From Paenibacillus sp. Marseille-Q4541 (GTDB taxonomy: Bacteria; Bacillota; Bacilli; Paenibacillales; Paenibacillaceae), in assembly GCF_018310695.1 (NCBI RefSeq), contig NZ_JAGXCY010000010.1, forward strand, positions 1-64,000: 64,000 bases of DNA. The letters are read 5' to 3'. The translations under genes and the position numbers were made by a program. Shown here in pieces: positions 26,586 through 34,091 of the stretch. The notes beneath the pieces were generated by a model. It ran no database searches. It was not told where the DNA came from and saw only the letters and a list, made by a program, of their open reading frames with translations. The first letter of the stretch is position 1; each line of letters begins with the position of its first letter.

Positions 26586-26638
26586 GCCATCGCAGCTCCC
26601 TTCGGTGAAAACCAATATACAATAGTTCCACTTCGTTT

Positions 26639-26648
26639 TTCACGTGAA
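26639..26648. promoter_or_regulatory. 10-bp palindrome upstream of the B12-sensor gene
   Basis: TTCACGTGAA is perfectly symmetric and lies about 55 bp before the ATG at 26585, a plausible operator position. No regulator is assigned. Confidence 0.3.
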
Positions 26649-26719
26649 TCTATCAAACTTTCAATTACTTAATTGTCCCATACTATGAAATGACATGCAA
26701 GTAACAGCCAATTTGAATC

Positions 26720-26745
26720 AAAAAAGCCGACCTCATGTAAGGTCG
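26720..26745 (-). terminator. Terminator of the MarR gene at 26761
   Basis: CGACCT/AGGTCG stem with a 6-nt loop and a following GCTTTTTT on the minus strand. Confidence 0.75.
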
Positions 26746-26760
26746 ACTCTTATATCAATT

Positions 26761-27219
26761 TCAGTTATCTGTTATCTGCCCACTTGCGGTCAGTCCAAGT
26801 TTTTTGAGCAACCGAATCGCTTCGACTTTCTCTTCATCCGTCAGTCCTTGTTCTGCTTTAATAATGACTTCGTGATGTTGAGGAAAAATACGTTCAAAAA
26901 ACTCCGTTCCCTCATCCGTCAGTTCGGCATAGATCACTCTTCTGTCTTCGAGGGAAGCTCTACGTATCAACAAATTTTTACTTTGTAACTTGTCCACAAC
27001 GTAAGTGATGTTCCCGCTTGACATCAGCACCTTCTCCCCAATTTTTTGAAGAGGTTGAGGTCCCTTGTGATACAGTAAATCCAGAACACCGAATTCCGTC
27101 GTATTCAAACCATGGCTCTGGATGTCTTTATTCGATTTTGCAGTTACCGAGTTATAGGCTCTGGCAAGAACCACAAACAACTGGAGCGATATATCTCTCT
27201 CATCGCGTATATTAGACAT
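26761..27219 (-). CDS. MarR family transcriptional regulator
   Basis: A 152-aa winged-helix regulator. The recognition region is LQKIGEKVLMSSGNITYVVDKLQSKNLL (about 56-83) and the wing is RRASLEDRRVIYAELTDEG, the DxRxxxxxLT signature. The ATG has GGAGG 8 nt upstream. It lies downstream of a GNAT gene and rpiA on the same strand and may be co-transcribed. Ligand and targets are unknown. Confidence 0.88.
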   Translation of the reverse strand: MSNIRDERDISLQLFVVLARAYNSVTAKSNKDIQSHGLNTTEFGVLDLLYHKGPQPLQKIGEKVLMSSGNITYVVDKLQSKNLLIRRASLEDRRVIYAELTDEGTEFFERIFPQHHEVIIKAEQGLTDEEKVEAIRLLKKLGLTASGQITDN

Positions 27220-27290
27220 AACCTTGCCTCCATTAACCTATATCAAAAGTTATCATTTTCTAGCAAATAGATATCAAATTTCAGCATGAT

Positions 27291-27848
27291 TTATAGTTCA
27301 TGTTGCTCCCATTCCTCACGGAGCATTCCCATGCGAATAGAATCATAGTATACCCCATCTACCACTCTACATTTACGCATTCGTCCTTCGATTTGCATTC
27401 CGAGTTTCGTACCCACATTCATCATCCTTACATTACCTGACCATGTGGTAATACCAATACGAACAATGGGTAAGGCTTGAAATAAGTAAGCAATCCATAA
27501 TTTCATGGCTTTCGTACCTATCCCTTTATTCCAGTTTCCCGAACGGTACATGACGATTCCCGTCTCTATCCACATGGATAAAGAATCTTCAATATAGTAG
27601 GACACAGTCCCTACAATCAGACCGTTCACTTCAATGATGATCCAAGATGAAACTTCCTTAGAAGAAACTTTTTGAACGCTCTCCCGAAAGGATTCACGGC
27701 TCTCCCGCTCTAAAGGATAGTAAGGAGCATCCCATTTTTTCCACTCCGGGTTCGCTTCCCCATAGAGAAGATGATATAACTCTTCAATATCTGCTTCCTC
27801 AATTGTCCTCAATACTACATCATCAGATTGCAGGCGAACTGTTGCCAT
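27291..27848 (-). CDS. GNAT N-acetyltransferase (RimJ/RimL-like)
   Basis: A 185-aa acetyltransferase. The acetyl-CoA loop is GNWNKGIGTKAMKLWIAYLF (about 110-130), with downstream NVRMMNVGTKLGMQIEGRMRK typical of RimJ/RimL and spermidine-type members. The start has AAGGA 9 nt upstream. It lies 28 bp after rpiA. The acceptor is unknown. Confidence 0.85.
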   Translation of the reverse strand: MATVRLQSDDVVLRTIEEADIEELYHLLYGEANPEWKKWDAPYYPLERESRESFRESVQKVSSKEVSSWIIIEVNGLIVGTVSYYIEDSLSMWIETGIVMYRSGNWNKGIGTKAMKLWIAYLFQALPIVRIGITTWSGNVRMMNVGTKLGMQIEGRMRKCRVVDGVYYDSIRMGMLREEWEQHEL

Positions 27849-27876
27849 AATTCCTGTTCCTTCCTAGTAAAAGAAA

Positions 27877-28548
27877 CTATCTTTTTTTGAGTTCAATCGA
27901 GCCGTCACTATGGGCAACTACTACACTATCTGCCATGTCGACAAACAGACCATTATCAACAACGCCCGGAATCATATTTAATTTCTGATTTAAAGACTCC
28001 GCATCGGATATCCGTCCCAATAAACAGTCTGCAATATAATTTCCATTATCAGTTACATATTTCTCGTCACCATTCATACGCCATTGTGGACGGCATCCGA
28101 GCTGATCCAGCGCATTAAATGTCCATTCAAATGCAAAGGGAACAATCTCTACAGGCAATGGAAATTTACCAAGCGTATGAACCACTTTACTTTCATCTAC
28201 TACAATAATAAGACGTCTACTATTTGTGGCAACAATTTTCTCGCGTAGAAGAGCACCGCCGCCCCCCTTAATCAGATTCAATCTGCCATCTACCTCATCC
28301 GCACCATCAATGGTCAAATCGAGTCTACCCATCTCAGCAAAAGGAATCAGCGGAATTCCTAATTCTCTTGCCTGATCTTCAGAAGCCTTGGACGTAGCCA
28401 CTGCCTGGATGTTTAAACCTTCTTCCTTCATTCGTTCGCCTATACGTCGAATGGCCCAATATGCGGTTGACCCTGTACCAAGGCCTACTTTCATTCCATC
28501 TTTAACATAATCTACTGCTCTTTCTGCTGCTGCACGTTTTAGTTCCAC
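27877..28548 (-). CDS. rpiA: Ribose-5-phosphate isomerase A
   Basis: Interconverts ribose 5-phosphate and ribulose 5-phosphate in the pentose phosphate pathway. Signatures are the phosphate-binding GLGTGSTAYWAI, the catalytic Asp/Glu region DGADEVDGRLNLIKGGGGALLREK and DGNGNYIADC-like DNGNYIADC. The GTG at 28548 gives 223 aa, matching the family, which typically begins with a (M)ELKKAAAE-type helix; GGGAG lies 12 nt upstream. A TTG at 28590 with AGAGGT upstream would add 14 residues and cannot be excluded. It is followed by a GNAT and a MarR gene. Confidence 0.93.
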   Translation of the reverse strand: MELKRAAAERAVDYVKDGMKVGLGTGSTAYWAIRRIGERMKEEGLNIQAVATSKASEDQARELGIPLIPFAEMGRLDLTIDGADEVDGRLNLIKGGGGALLREKIVATNSRRLIIVVDESKVVHTLGKFPLPVEIVPFAFEWTFNALDQLGCRPQWRMNGDEKYVTDNGNYIADCLLGRISDAESLNQKLNMIPGVVDNGLFVDMADSVVVAHSDGSIELKKR

Positions 28549-28659
28549 TTGAATTCTCAACTCCCAATCTATGTTTGCAAAATAAATCAATGAATACCTC
28601 TTCGCGGATTATCTCCACCTTGTGTTCTATTGTAACCGATTCATAAAAATGAAGGAATA

Positions 28660-28690
28660 TAGCTGAAGAAAAAACCCTTCAGCATATGTA
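28660..28690 (-). terminator. Possible terminator after the TraX-like gene
   Basis: GCTGAAG/CTTCAGC hairpin; the T-run lies in its loop rather than after it, so function is uncertain. Confidence 0.35.
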
Positions 28691-28702
28691 AGCTATTGCC
28701 TA

Positions 28703-29347
28703 TTAAAGACCGAAAATGCCTAATGTTCCGTTCTGCTGCATTATGCGAATGGCTGCAAGGATAGCAAGGTGCAAAGGGTAAAAGCTAACCCATAGCCAGC
28801 GTGGGACGGTAGATCGAAAAGAAGCTCCCTTATGTACAGAAAAGGCAATATATGCCGTCGCTACCGTACTCCAAATTTGGAGCTGAGACACGACCATGTC
28901 TGCAATATTGAGTAGTAAATGAGCTCCTATCATGACAAATCCTTCGGTATATCGGAAGATTAGAACGAGTAATAGACCATAAATCCCATAATCCATGGTG
29001 GACAATTCCATGAGTATACCTGAGGTAACGACAATAAGAACTTTCCACACTCCATTCTGGGTCTTGTCCAGCAGTTGAAGAACCAATAGTGACGCTAGTA
29101 ACGTCCAGATGACATTTAGGTTATAATGCTGAAAAGCAAGCATAAAAGGTAGCTGCGAAATGATAGCAAGCAGCAGTAGCCGATAAGTGTAGCGCTTTAT
29201 ATTTCTCGTGTATTTATAACCCAGGTATGTTGAGAACGCGTAAATGGGAAAAGCAATCCTACCAATAATACGTAAAATTTCTTGATCCTGATAAAATACA
29301 GCACCAATATGATCAATTAGCATCGTAATCATCGCGATCCAGTGCAG
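28703..29347 (-). CDS. TraX family membrane protein
   Basis: A polytopic membrane protein with about seven transmembrane segments. It starts HWIAMITMLIDHIGAVF (the TraX N-terminal pattern) and includes RIIGRIAFPIYAFSTYLGYKYTRNIKRY and a C-terminal WLWVSFYPLHLAILA. TraX acetylates F-pilin in conjugation, but chromosomal Firmicute copies have no known substrate. Start choice is unusual: AAGGAGG (29356-29362) sits 9 nt before CTG at 29347, and the first in-frame ATG is at 29332, 24 nt away. The open frame continues to 29452, but those extra residues do not look like the family. I place the start at the CTG. Confidence 0.75.
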   Translation of the reverse strand: MHWIAMITMLIDHIGAVFYQDQEILRIIGRIAFPIYAFSTYLGYKYTRNIKRYTYRLLLLAIISQLPFMLAFQHYNLNVIWTLLASLLVLQLLDKTQNGVWKVLIVVTSGILMELSTMDYGIYGLLLVLIFRYTEGFVMIGAHLLLNIADMVVSQLQIWSTVATAYIAFSVHKGASFRSTVPRWLWVSFYPLHLAILAAIRIMQQNGTLGIFGL

Positions 29348-29494
29348 TACGAACGCCTCCTTATGTTCCTTTTGTAGCTGTATTATGCCATAAGGACTCT
29401 TCGTAATACAACGAGGCATGGAATTACATACGGAGTCAGTATTTCCTCGCACTTCCTACATGAATAACACAGAAAAATACATCGATATCACCGA

Positions 29495-29971
29495 CTAATC
29501 TTCTTGAGATATTTGCAAATCATAATGCCAATAAACGGTATCTCGTATATATCCTTCGGATTCATATAATTTCTGAGCCGCTTTGTTCTGACCAGAAGTG
29601 GTCAAGGATATGCCTTTTGCACCCGTAAGACGAGCCATTCGGGCGGCCTCTCTTAACAAAGCTCTGCCTGCTCCTGATCTTCTTACGTTCTCTGTAACAA
29701 AGAGATCATTTAAAATCCAGAGAGGCTGAGCGGACACAGAAGAGAAAGATGGATATAATTGTACAAATCCTATGAGTTGATCCGTGCCTTCTAACTGAGC
29801 GTAATAAAGAACTGACTGGTCTTTTTGAATCCGTTCCTCCAAAAAACGCTTTGCCAATTCCACATCAGAAATCTGATCATAGAAAACACGGTACTGATCA
29901 AATAATGGGGCAATGGCAGGTACGTCCCGAAGCTCAGCACGTTTTATCATCTGTTTTTCATTTATATTCAA
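29495..29971 (-). CDS. GNAT family N-acetyltransferase
   Basis: A 158-aa acetyltransferase. Motif A is LWILNDLFVTENVRRSGAGRALLREAARMA (about 83-112) and motif B is AAQKLYESEGY. The start is TTG at 29971, immediately after the TAA of the CcpN-like gene (TAATTG), with GGGGGAGC inside that gene's 3' end; the two are therefore coupled. The substrate is unknown. Confidence 0.85.
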   Translation of the reverse strand: MNINEKQMIKRAELRDVPAIAPLFDQYRVFYDQISDVELAKRFLEERIQKDQSVLYYAQLEGTDQLIGFVQLYPSFSSVSAQPLWILNDLFVTENVRRSGAGRALLREAARMARLTGAKGISLTTSGQNKAAQKLYESEGYIRDTVYWHYDLQISQED

Positions 29972-30616
29972 TTATAGCTCCCCCTTCTTTAACTTGATAA
30001 ACAGATTCAGCAGATTTGTTTTGGTAATTCTCCCGAGCACTTCATCTTCCTGAGGCATTCTTTTATCCCCGTCCCTTTGCAGAACGGGTAAACAATCAAC
30101 CTGATATCGCATCATTTTGTCTGCTGCCTCCATAAGAGATTCATCTACTGTGATCGTAATCGTCTGTGCTCTTCTTGTCATGACCAGACTCACGGGAATT
30201 GATTTAAGATCAGCATGTCCAAGGGTAATTCGCAGCAAATCTTTACGAGAAACAATGCCAATAAAATCCCTCTGATCGTTTACAATCATAAGTGTCCCCG
30301 TGTTCTCTTTGAACAGAAGAGTAATTGCTTCATAAGCTGTCTTGTCTCCCTCAATTAGTACAGGCTTAGTATAAATATCTTGCACCAATAAGGTGGGTAT
30401 TCGTTCCTGCTTAGTACCTGTGGCAAGACTACTTATTCCTGGTGTATATCCAACCTTTGGCTTTGCATCGAGTAATCCAAGCATAACTAGAATCGATAAA
30501 TCGGAACGGATCGTGGTTCGGCTCAGCCCCAGCATTTCAGCAATTTGCTCACCGGTAATCGGGGTATGATCAGTGACTAATCTAATGATTTCCGTCTGCC
30601 TGTCTGATAGTTCCAT
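29972..30616 (-). CDS. CcpN-like transcriptional repressor (HTH plus CBS pair)
   Basis: A 214-aa regulator with an N-terminal winged HTH (about 1-60; ITGEQIAEMLGLSRTTIRSDLSILVMLGLLDAKPKVGY) and two CBS domains (about 75-205; GTLMIVNDQRDFIGIVSRKDLLR, VDCLPVLQRD, GRITKTNLLNLFIKL). This layout and several motifs match Bacillus CcpN (YqzB), the ATP/ADP-sensing repressor of gapB and pckA. A glycolysis/gluconeogenesis role here is by homology only. The ATG at 30616 with AAAGGGG 7 nt upstream is chosen over 30643. It forms an operon with the following GNAT gene; in Bacillus ccpN is followed by yqfL, which is absent here. Confidence 0.83.
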   Translation of the reverse strand: MELSDRQTEIIRLVTDHTPITGEQIAEMLGLSRTTIRSDLSILVMLGLLDAKPKVGYTPGISSLATGTKQERIPTLLVQDIYTKPVLIEGDKTAYEAITLLFKENTGTLMIVNDQRDFIGIVSRKDLLRITLGHADLKSIPVSLVMTRRAQTITITVDESLMEAADKMMRYQVDCLPVLQRDGDKRMPQEDEVLGRITKTNLLNLFIKLKKGEL

Positions 30617-30736
30617 GATCATGCCCCTTTCATTGGTCCACATTTATTATTATGCTGCAAACTCATTATAGGAATTATATGGTTAATTTTCTACCCTTCA
30701 CTTATTTCTATAAATCCACGTTCCTTATTTTATCCT

Positions 30737-30765
30737 TTGACACATTTAAAAACATTTAATAATAT
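30737..30765 (+). promoter_or_regulatory. Sigma-A promoter of the marR-MFS operon
   Basis: TTGACA (30737-30742), a 17-nt spacer and TAATAT (30760-30765), about 55 bp before the TTG start. The 8-bp palindrome TAATATTA covers the -10, a possible MarR operator half. Confidence 0.65.
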
Positions 30766-30818
30766 TAGTATAACAAGTATTTATATCATCCGTTTATAGA
30801 AAGGAGTTATCTACTACA

Positions 30819-31277
30819 TTGAATAATTCTGTACCCGAACGTTCGATCGGATTTATGCTTGGCGTTGCTCATAGACGTTCTGTTCATTTAATGAATCAGC
30901 GCTTAAAGGAATACGATATCACAACAGAACAGTGGTCCGTTTTATTTCAAATCTTCTCTCATGAAGGGATGAACCAGAGAGAGATTGCCTCAAAAGCGTA
31001 CAAAGACCAGCCCACTACCACTCGAATTATTGACATGCTTGAAAAGAAAAACCTGGTCATTCGTAAGCCAAGCCTTGCTGACCGTAGAGCTTATGAACTT
31101 TTCCTCACAGATGAAGGAGTTGCTCTCAGTCATTCCATTCTCCCTCTTGAAGAAAAATTAAATGAAGATCTTGCAAACAGCATTCCGGAAGAAGAAATGA
31201 CTATTTTCTGGAAAGTGTTGAATGACATTCAATACCATTTGCAAGAACAGCATGAACAGAAGAATGGCTCAAATTAA
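30819..31277 (+). CDS. MarR family transcriptional regulator
   Basis: A 152-aa regulator with the recognition helix in NQREIASKAYKDQPTTTRIIDMLEKKNLVI and the wing RKPSLADRRAYELFLTDEG. The start is TTG at 30819 with AAGGAG 12 nt upstream. An MFS transporter follows after 70 bp on the same strand, the usual marR-efflux arrangement, so it is likely an autoregulated repressor of that transporter. Confidence 0.88.
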   Translation: MNNSVPERSIGFMLGVAHRRSVHLMNQRLKEYDITTEQWSVLFQIFSHEGMNQREIASKAYKDQPTTTRIIDMLEKKNLVIRKPSLADRRAYELFLTDEGVALSHSILPLEEKLNEDLANSIPEEEMTIFWKVLNDIQYHLQEQHEQKNGSN

Positions 31278-31347
31278 CAGGAAGTAAGTTACAAACTCTT
31301 CTCCTGACCCTGAGCAATCCAATAATGAAGGAGATTAATAACCGATT

Positions 31348-32544
31348 ATGCAACAAGATAAAACCCGATTGTGGACCAAAGAGTTCATTATTCTAACGTT
31401 ATGTAATTTCTTATTATTTTTACAACTTCACATGATTATCTCTACTCTGCCAGCCTATGTTCAGGGAGAGTTTCATGCCAGTTCCTTTCAAGTCAGTTTG
31501 TTCACTACATTATTTGCACTGAGTGCTATTGCAGCACGTCTTTATTCCGCTAAGCAATTGGAGAAGGGCAATCGTAACCGAATGATATATGTCGGAATTC
31601 TCATTACTCTTCTCGTAACCCTAGGTTATTATTTTGCCGCTGCTATGGGCGTACTTCTTGTGCTTCGAATGATATTTGGTGTAGGTTTTGGTATGAGCAG
31701 TACCGCTTTCCCCACGATGGCATCTGATGTCATCCCTGTAAAAAGAATGGGCGAAGGAATGGGATATTTCGGTCTATCAACCAGTCTTGCAATGTCAATC
31801 GGTCCAGTCCTCGGTATCGGTATACTGAACTCTTCTGGATTTAACATGCTGACTTGGGCAACCGCTCTTGTCATTCTCATCATAGCTCCGCTTAGTTATA
31901 CGCTGACATCCAAGAGTCCCAAACCGAAAGCGCCTGTAGAAACTCCTTTTACCGAAAAACAAAAAGCTGGATTTAATAAAGCGCTTGTTGTACCTTCTGT
32001 TCTTAACGGGCTCCTTGCATTCTGCTATGGCGGCATTGTTAGCTTCATAGCTTTGTTTGGAATTGAGAACGGAATTAATAACGCAGCCTTGTTTTTTCTT
32101 TTCAATGCGCTAGCCATCCTCGTCGTTCGTCCCATTGCAGGACGTATTTATGATTCAAAAGGGCATGCTGCACTCGTGATCCCAGGCTCCATATTTGTTA
32201 TGGTAGGTTTAGTCCTTCTATCCAATGTAAGTACTACATCAGGTTTATTTGTTTCCGCTTTTCTATTTGGCATAGGGTACGGTGCTCTTCAGCCTTCTTT
32301 CCAGACCTGGATGATTCAAGTCGTATCTCCCGAACAGAGAGGTCTTGCTAATGGTATGTTTCTGAATACCCTCGATTTTGGGATTGCTCTTGGCTCACTC
32401 TTGCTTGGACTGATTGCTTCTTTTTCAGATTATAATATCATGTATCGATACTCAGCTCTGTTTATCCTTCTCCTCCTTGTTATTTATCTCATTCATATGA
32501 GAATGGCTAAAAAGGCAAAATTAAAAGCATCCCATTCTGCATAA
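31348..32544 (+). CDS. MFS transporter, probable drug or metabolite exporter
   Basis: A 398-aa, 12-TM major facilitator protein. It begins LWTKEFIILTLCNFLLFLQLHMIISTLPAYV, typical of YwoG/YfkF-like exporters. The usual motif A is degenerate (ARLYSAKQLEKGNRNRM); motif C-like VGFGMSSTAFPTM and PVLGIGIL follow. GGAG lies 14 nt before the ATG. It is paired with the upstream MarR gene, pointing to efflux of the MarR ligand; the substrate is unknown. Confidence 0.85.
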   Translation: MQQDKTRLWTKEFIILTLCNFLLFLQLHMIISTLPAYVQGEFHASSFQVSLFTTLFALSAIAARLYSAKQLEKGNRNRMIYVGILITLLVTLGYYFAAAMGVLLVLRMIFGVGFGMSSTAFPTMASDVIPVKRMGEGMGYFGLSTSLAMSIGPVLGIGILNSSGFNMLTWATALVILIIAPLSYTLTSKSPKPKAPVETPFTEKQKAGFNKALVVPSVLNGLLAFCYGGIVSFIALFGIENGINNAALFFLFNALAILVVRPIAGRIYDSKGHAALVIPGSIFVMVGLVLLSNVSTTSGLFVSAFLFGIGYGALQPSFQTWMIQVVSPEQRGLANGMFLNTLDFGIALGSLLLGLIASFSDYNIMYRYSALFILLLLVIYLIHMRMAKKAKLKASHSA

Positions 32545-32576
32545 ACGGCCAGACTGACTCCTAAATAGTTCATGAC

Positions 32577-32615
32577 AAAGTCCGCTCTTCTATTCGAAGA
32601 ACGGACTTTTATTGC
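32577..32615. terminator. Bidirectional terminator between two MFS genes
   Basis: AAGTCCG/CGGACTT with inner TCTTC/GAAGA pairing; T-rich on the plus side, A-rich on the left. Confidence 0.75.
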
Positions 32616-32624
32616 TTTTTCACC

Positions 32625-33905
32625 CTACACTTTGCGTTTTACTCTAACAAAACTTTTACCGCCCAAGCGATAATGCTTACTAGGTTTACTCTGACCCGAA
32701 CCTGATCCTTCATTCTGTTTCGGTTTAATCGCAAACAACGTGAGTAGTGCTCCCGCTGCAGCGATCCCTGCCAGTATGGTAAACAGCACAAAATGAGATG
32801 TATTCAGAAGTAACGATATAATGGGCGGCCCAAGAGATACCCCAATAAAGCGCATACTGCTAAAAAGAGAAGTAATCGTCCCTCTTTGCTCTTCTTCAAC
32901 ACCTTCCGTAATCAGTGCATCAAGGCATGGCAAGGTAGCGCCAATCCCTACTCCTCCCACCGTAAATACGCCGACTACATAGTAGATAGATTTTGAAAAA
33001 CCCATGATAAATAACGAAGCAGTCAAAATAATAAGACCTATAAATCCGATCCATTTCATACGTGACTTTTCTTTTCCAATTAATTTCCCGCTCACAAGAG
33101 AAGCTAAACAAAGTGCAGCAAGTGGAATTGCCAGCACAAAACCTTTTGTAATTCCGTTTACTCCATATTCGGATTCAAGTGTTTCTGACAAATAAAAAAG
33201 CACGCCAAAAATAACAAACATGCAAATACATCCCACGGTAAAAATTGCGTAAAGCCAGCGTCCTTTTTCAGCCATCACTTCTTTTAACGAATGTAGAAAT
33301 TCCCGAATGGTAGGTACTTCTTTACTTTTCTTCGGACTTTTCACCAAGAAAATAACAAGCAATAATGAGATGAGACATAGAACTGGAATCATTAAAAATG
33401 GAGAGAACCATAGCCATACACCTAGTGCCGCTCCAATAATAGGGCTCAGTACTTTCCCAAACGTATTTGAAGTTTCAATGATACCCAGACTAGAACTCAC
33501 TTTTTCTTCATCATTAAACATATCCCCTACCAGTGGAATCACAATCGGAAATGCTCCCGCTGCACCAATTCCTTGTAACAACCTCCCACCGATAATCGTC
33601 CAGTAGGCAGGGCCATCTGTCATTAACCAGGCTGCCACACCAGAGATGGCTCCCCCTACACCTGCAATGATGAGACTTGGAATAATAATCGCTTTCCTTC
33701 CGAATCGGTCCGATAAATATCCTGCTAGAGGAATTAAAATAATGGCTACTACAGCGTAAACTGTAATCAGCATGCTCACCTGAAAGGTCGAAACACCTAG
33801 TTCCTTTCCTATCTGTGGCAAAATGGGGATTAAAGCTGAATTACCTAGTGTCATAATAAGCGGAATGGAGGCTAATGCAGCCAAATCCCATTTCTTATCT
33901 TCCAT
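32625..33905 (-). CDS. MFS transporter, DHA1/2-type drug efflux-like
   Basis: A 426-aa protein with 12 predicted transmembrane helices. Motif A between TM2 and TM3 is GYLSDRFGRKAII; motif C-like GLLQGIGAAGAFPIVIPL is seen, and a central basic loop (KSPKKSKEVP) divides the halves. The tail is basic (HYRLGGKSFVRVKRKV). The ATG at 33905 has GAGGTGG 8 nt upstream and is preferred over a TTG at 33941. Substrate unknown; it resembles tetracycline/multidrug exporters of Bacilli. Confidence 0.85.
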   Translation of the reverse strand: MEDKKWDLAALASIPLIMTLGNSALIPILPQIGKELGVSTFQVSMLITVYAVVAIILIPLAGYLSDRFGRKAIIIPSLIIAGVGGAISGVAAWLMTDGPAYWTIIGGRLLQGIGAAGAFPIVIPLVGDMFNDEEKVSSSLGIIETSNTFGKVLSPIIGAALGVWLWFSPFLMIPVLCLISLLLVIFLVKSPKKSKEVPTIREFLHSLKEVMAEKGRWLYAIFTVGCICMFVIFGVLFYLSETLESEYGVNGITKGFVLAIPLAALCLASLVSGKLIGKEKSRMKWIGFIGLIILTASLFIMGFSKSIYYVVGVFTVGGVGIGATLPCLDALITEGVEEEQRGTITSLFSSMRFIGVSLGPPIISLLLNTSHFVLFTILAGIAAAGALLTLFAIKPKQNEGSGSGQSKPSKHYRLGGKSFVRVKRKV

Positions 33906-34044
33906 GTAAGTATCCACCTCGGGCGCTATTGGGTTATTCAATCATCCTGTACATCCTAAGTAGCATACAAGAGGGATGTTAGAATCAACCGACTTCGTTA
34001 ATATGGATGTAACGTTACTAAATTATGCAGTTTGGATAGTGACA

Positions 34045-34082
34045 TAAAAAAGAAGGCGCTGCATAAATACAGCGCCTTCTTC
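34045..34082 (-). terminator. Terminator of the GH31 gene
   Basis: AAGAAGGCGCTG/CAGCGCCTTCTT 12-bp stem with an 8-nt loop and a T6 tail on the minus strand. Confidence 0.9.
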
Positions 34083-34091
34083 AAATGTTTT

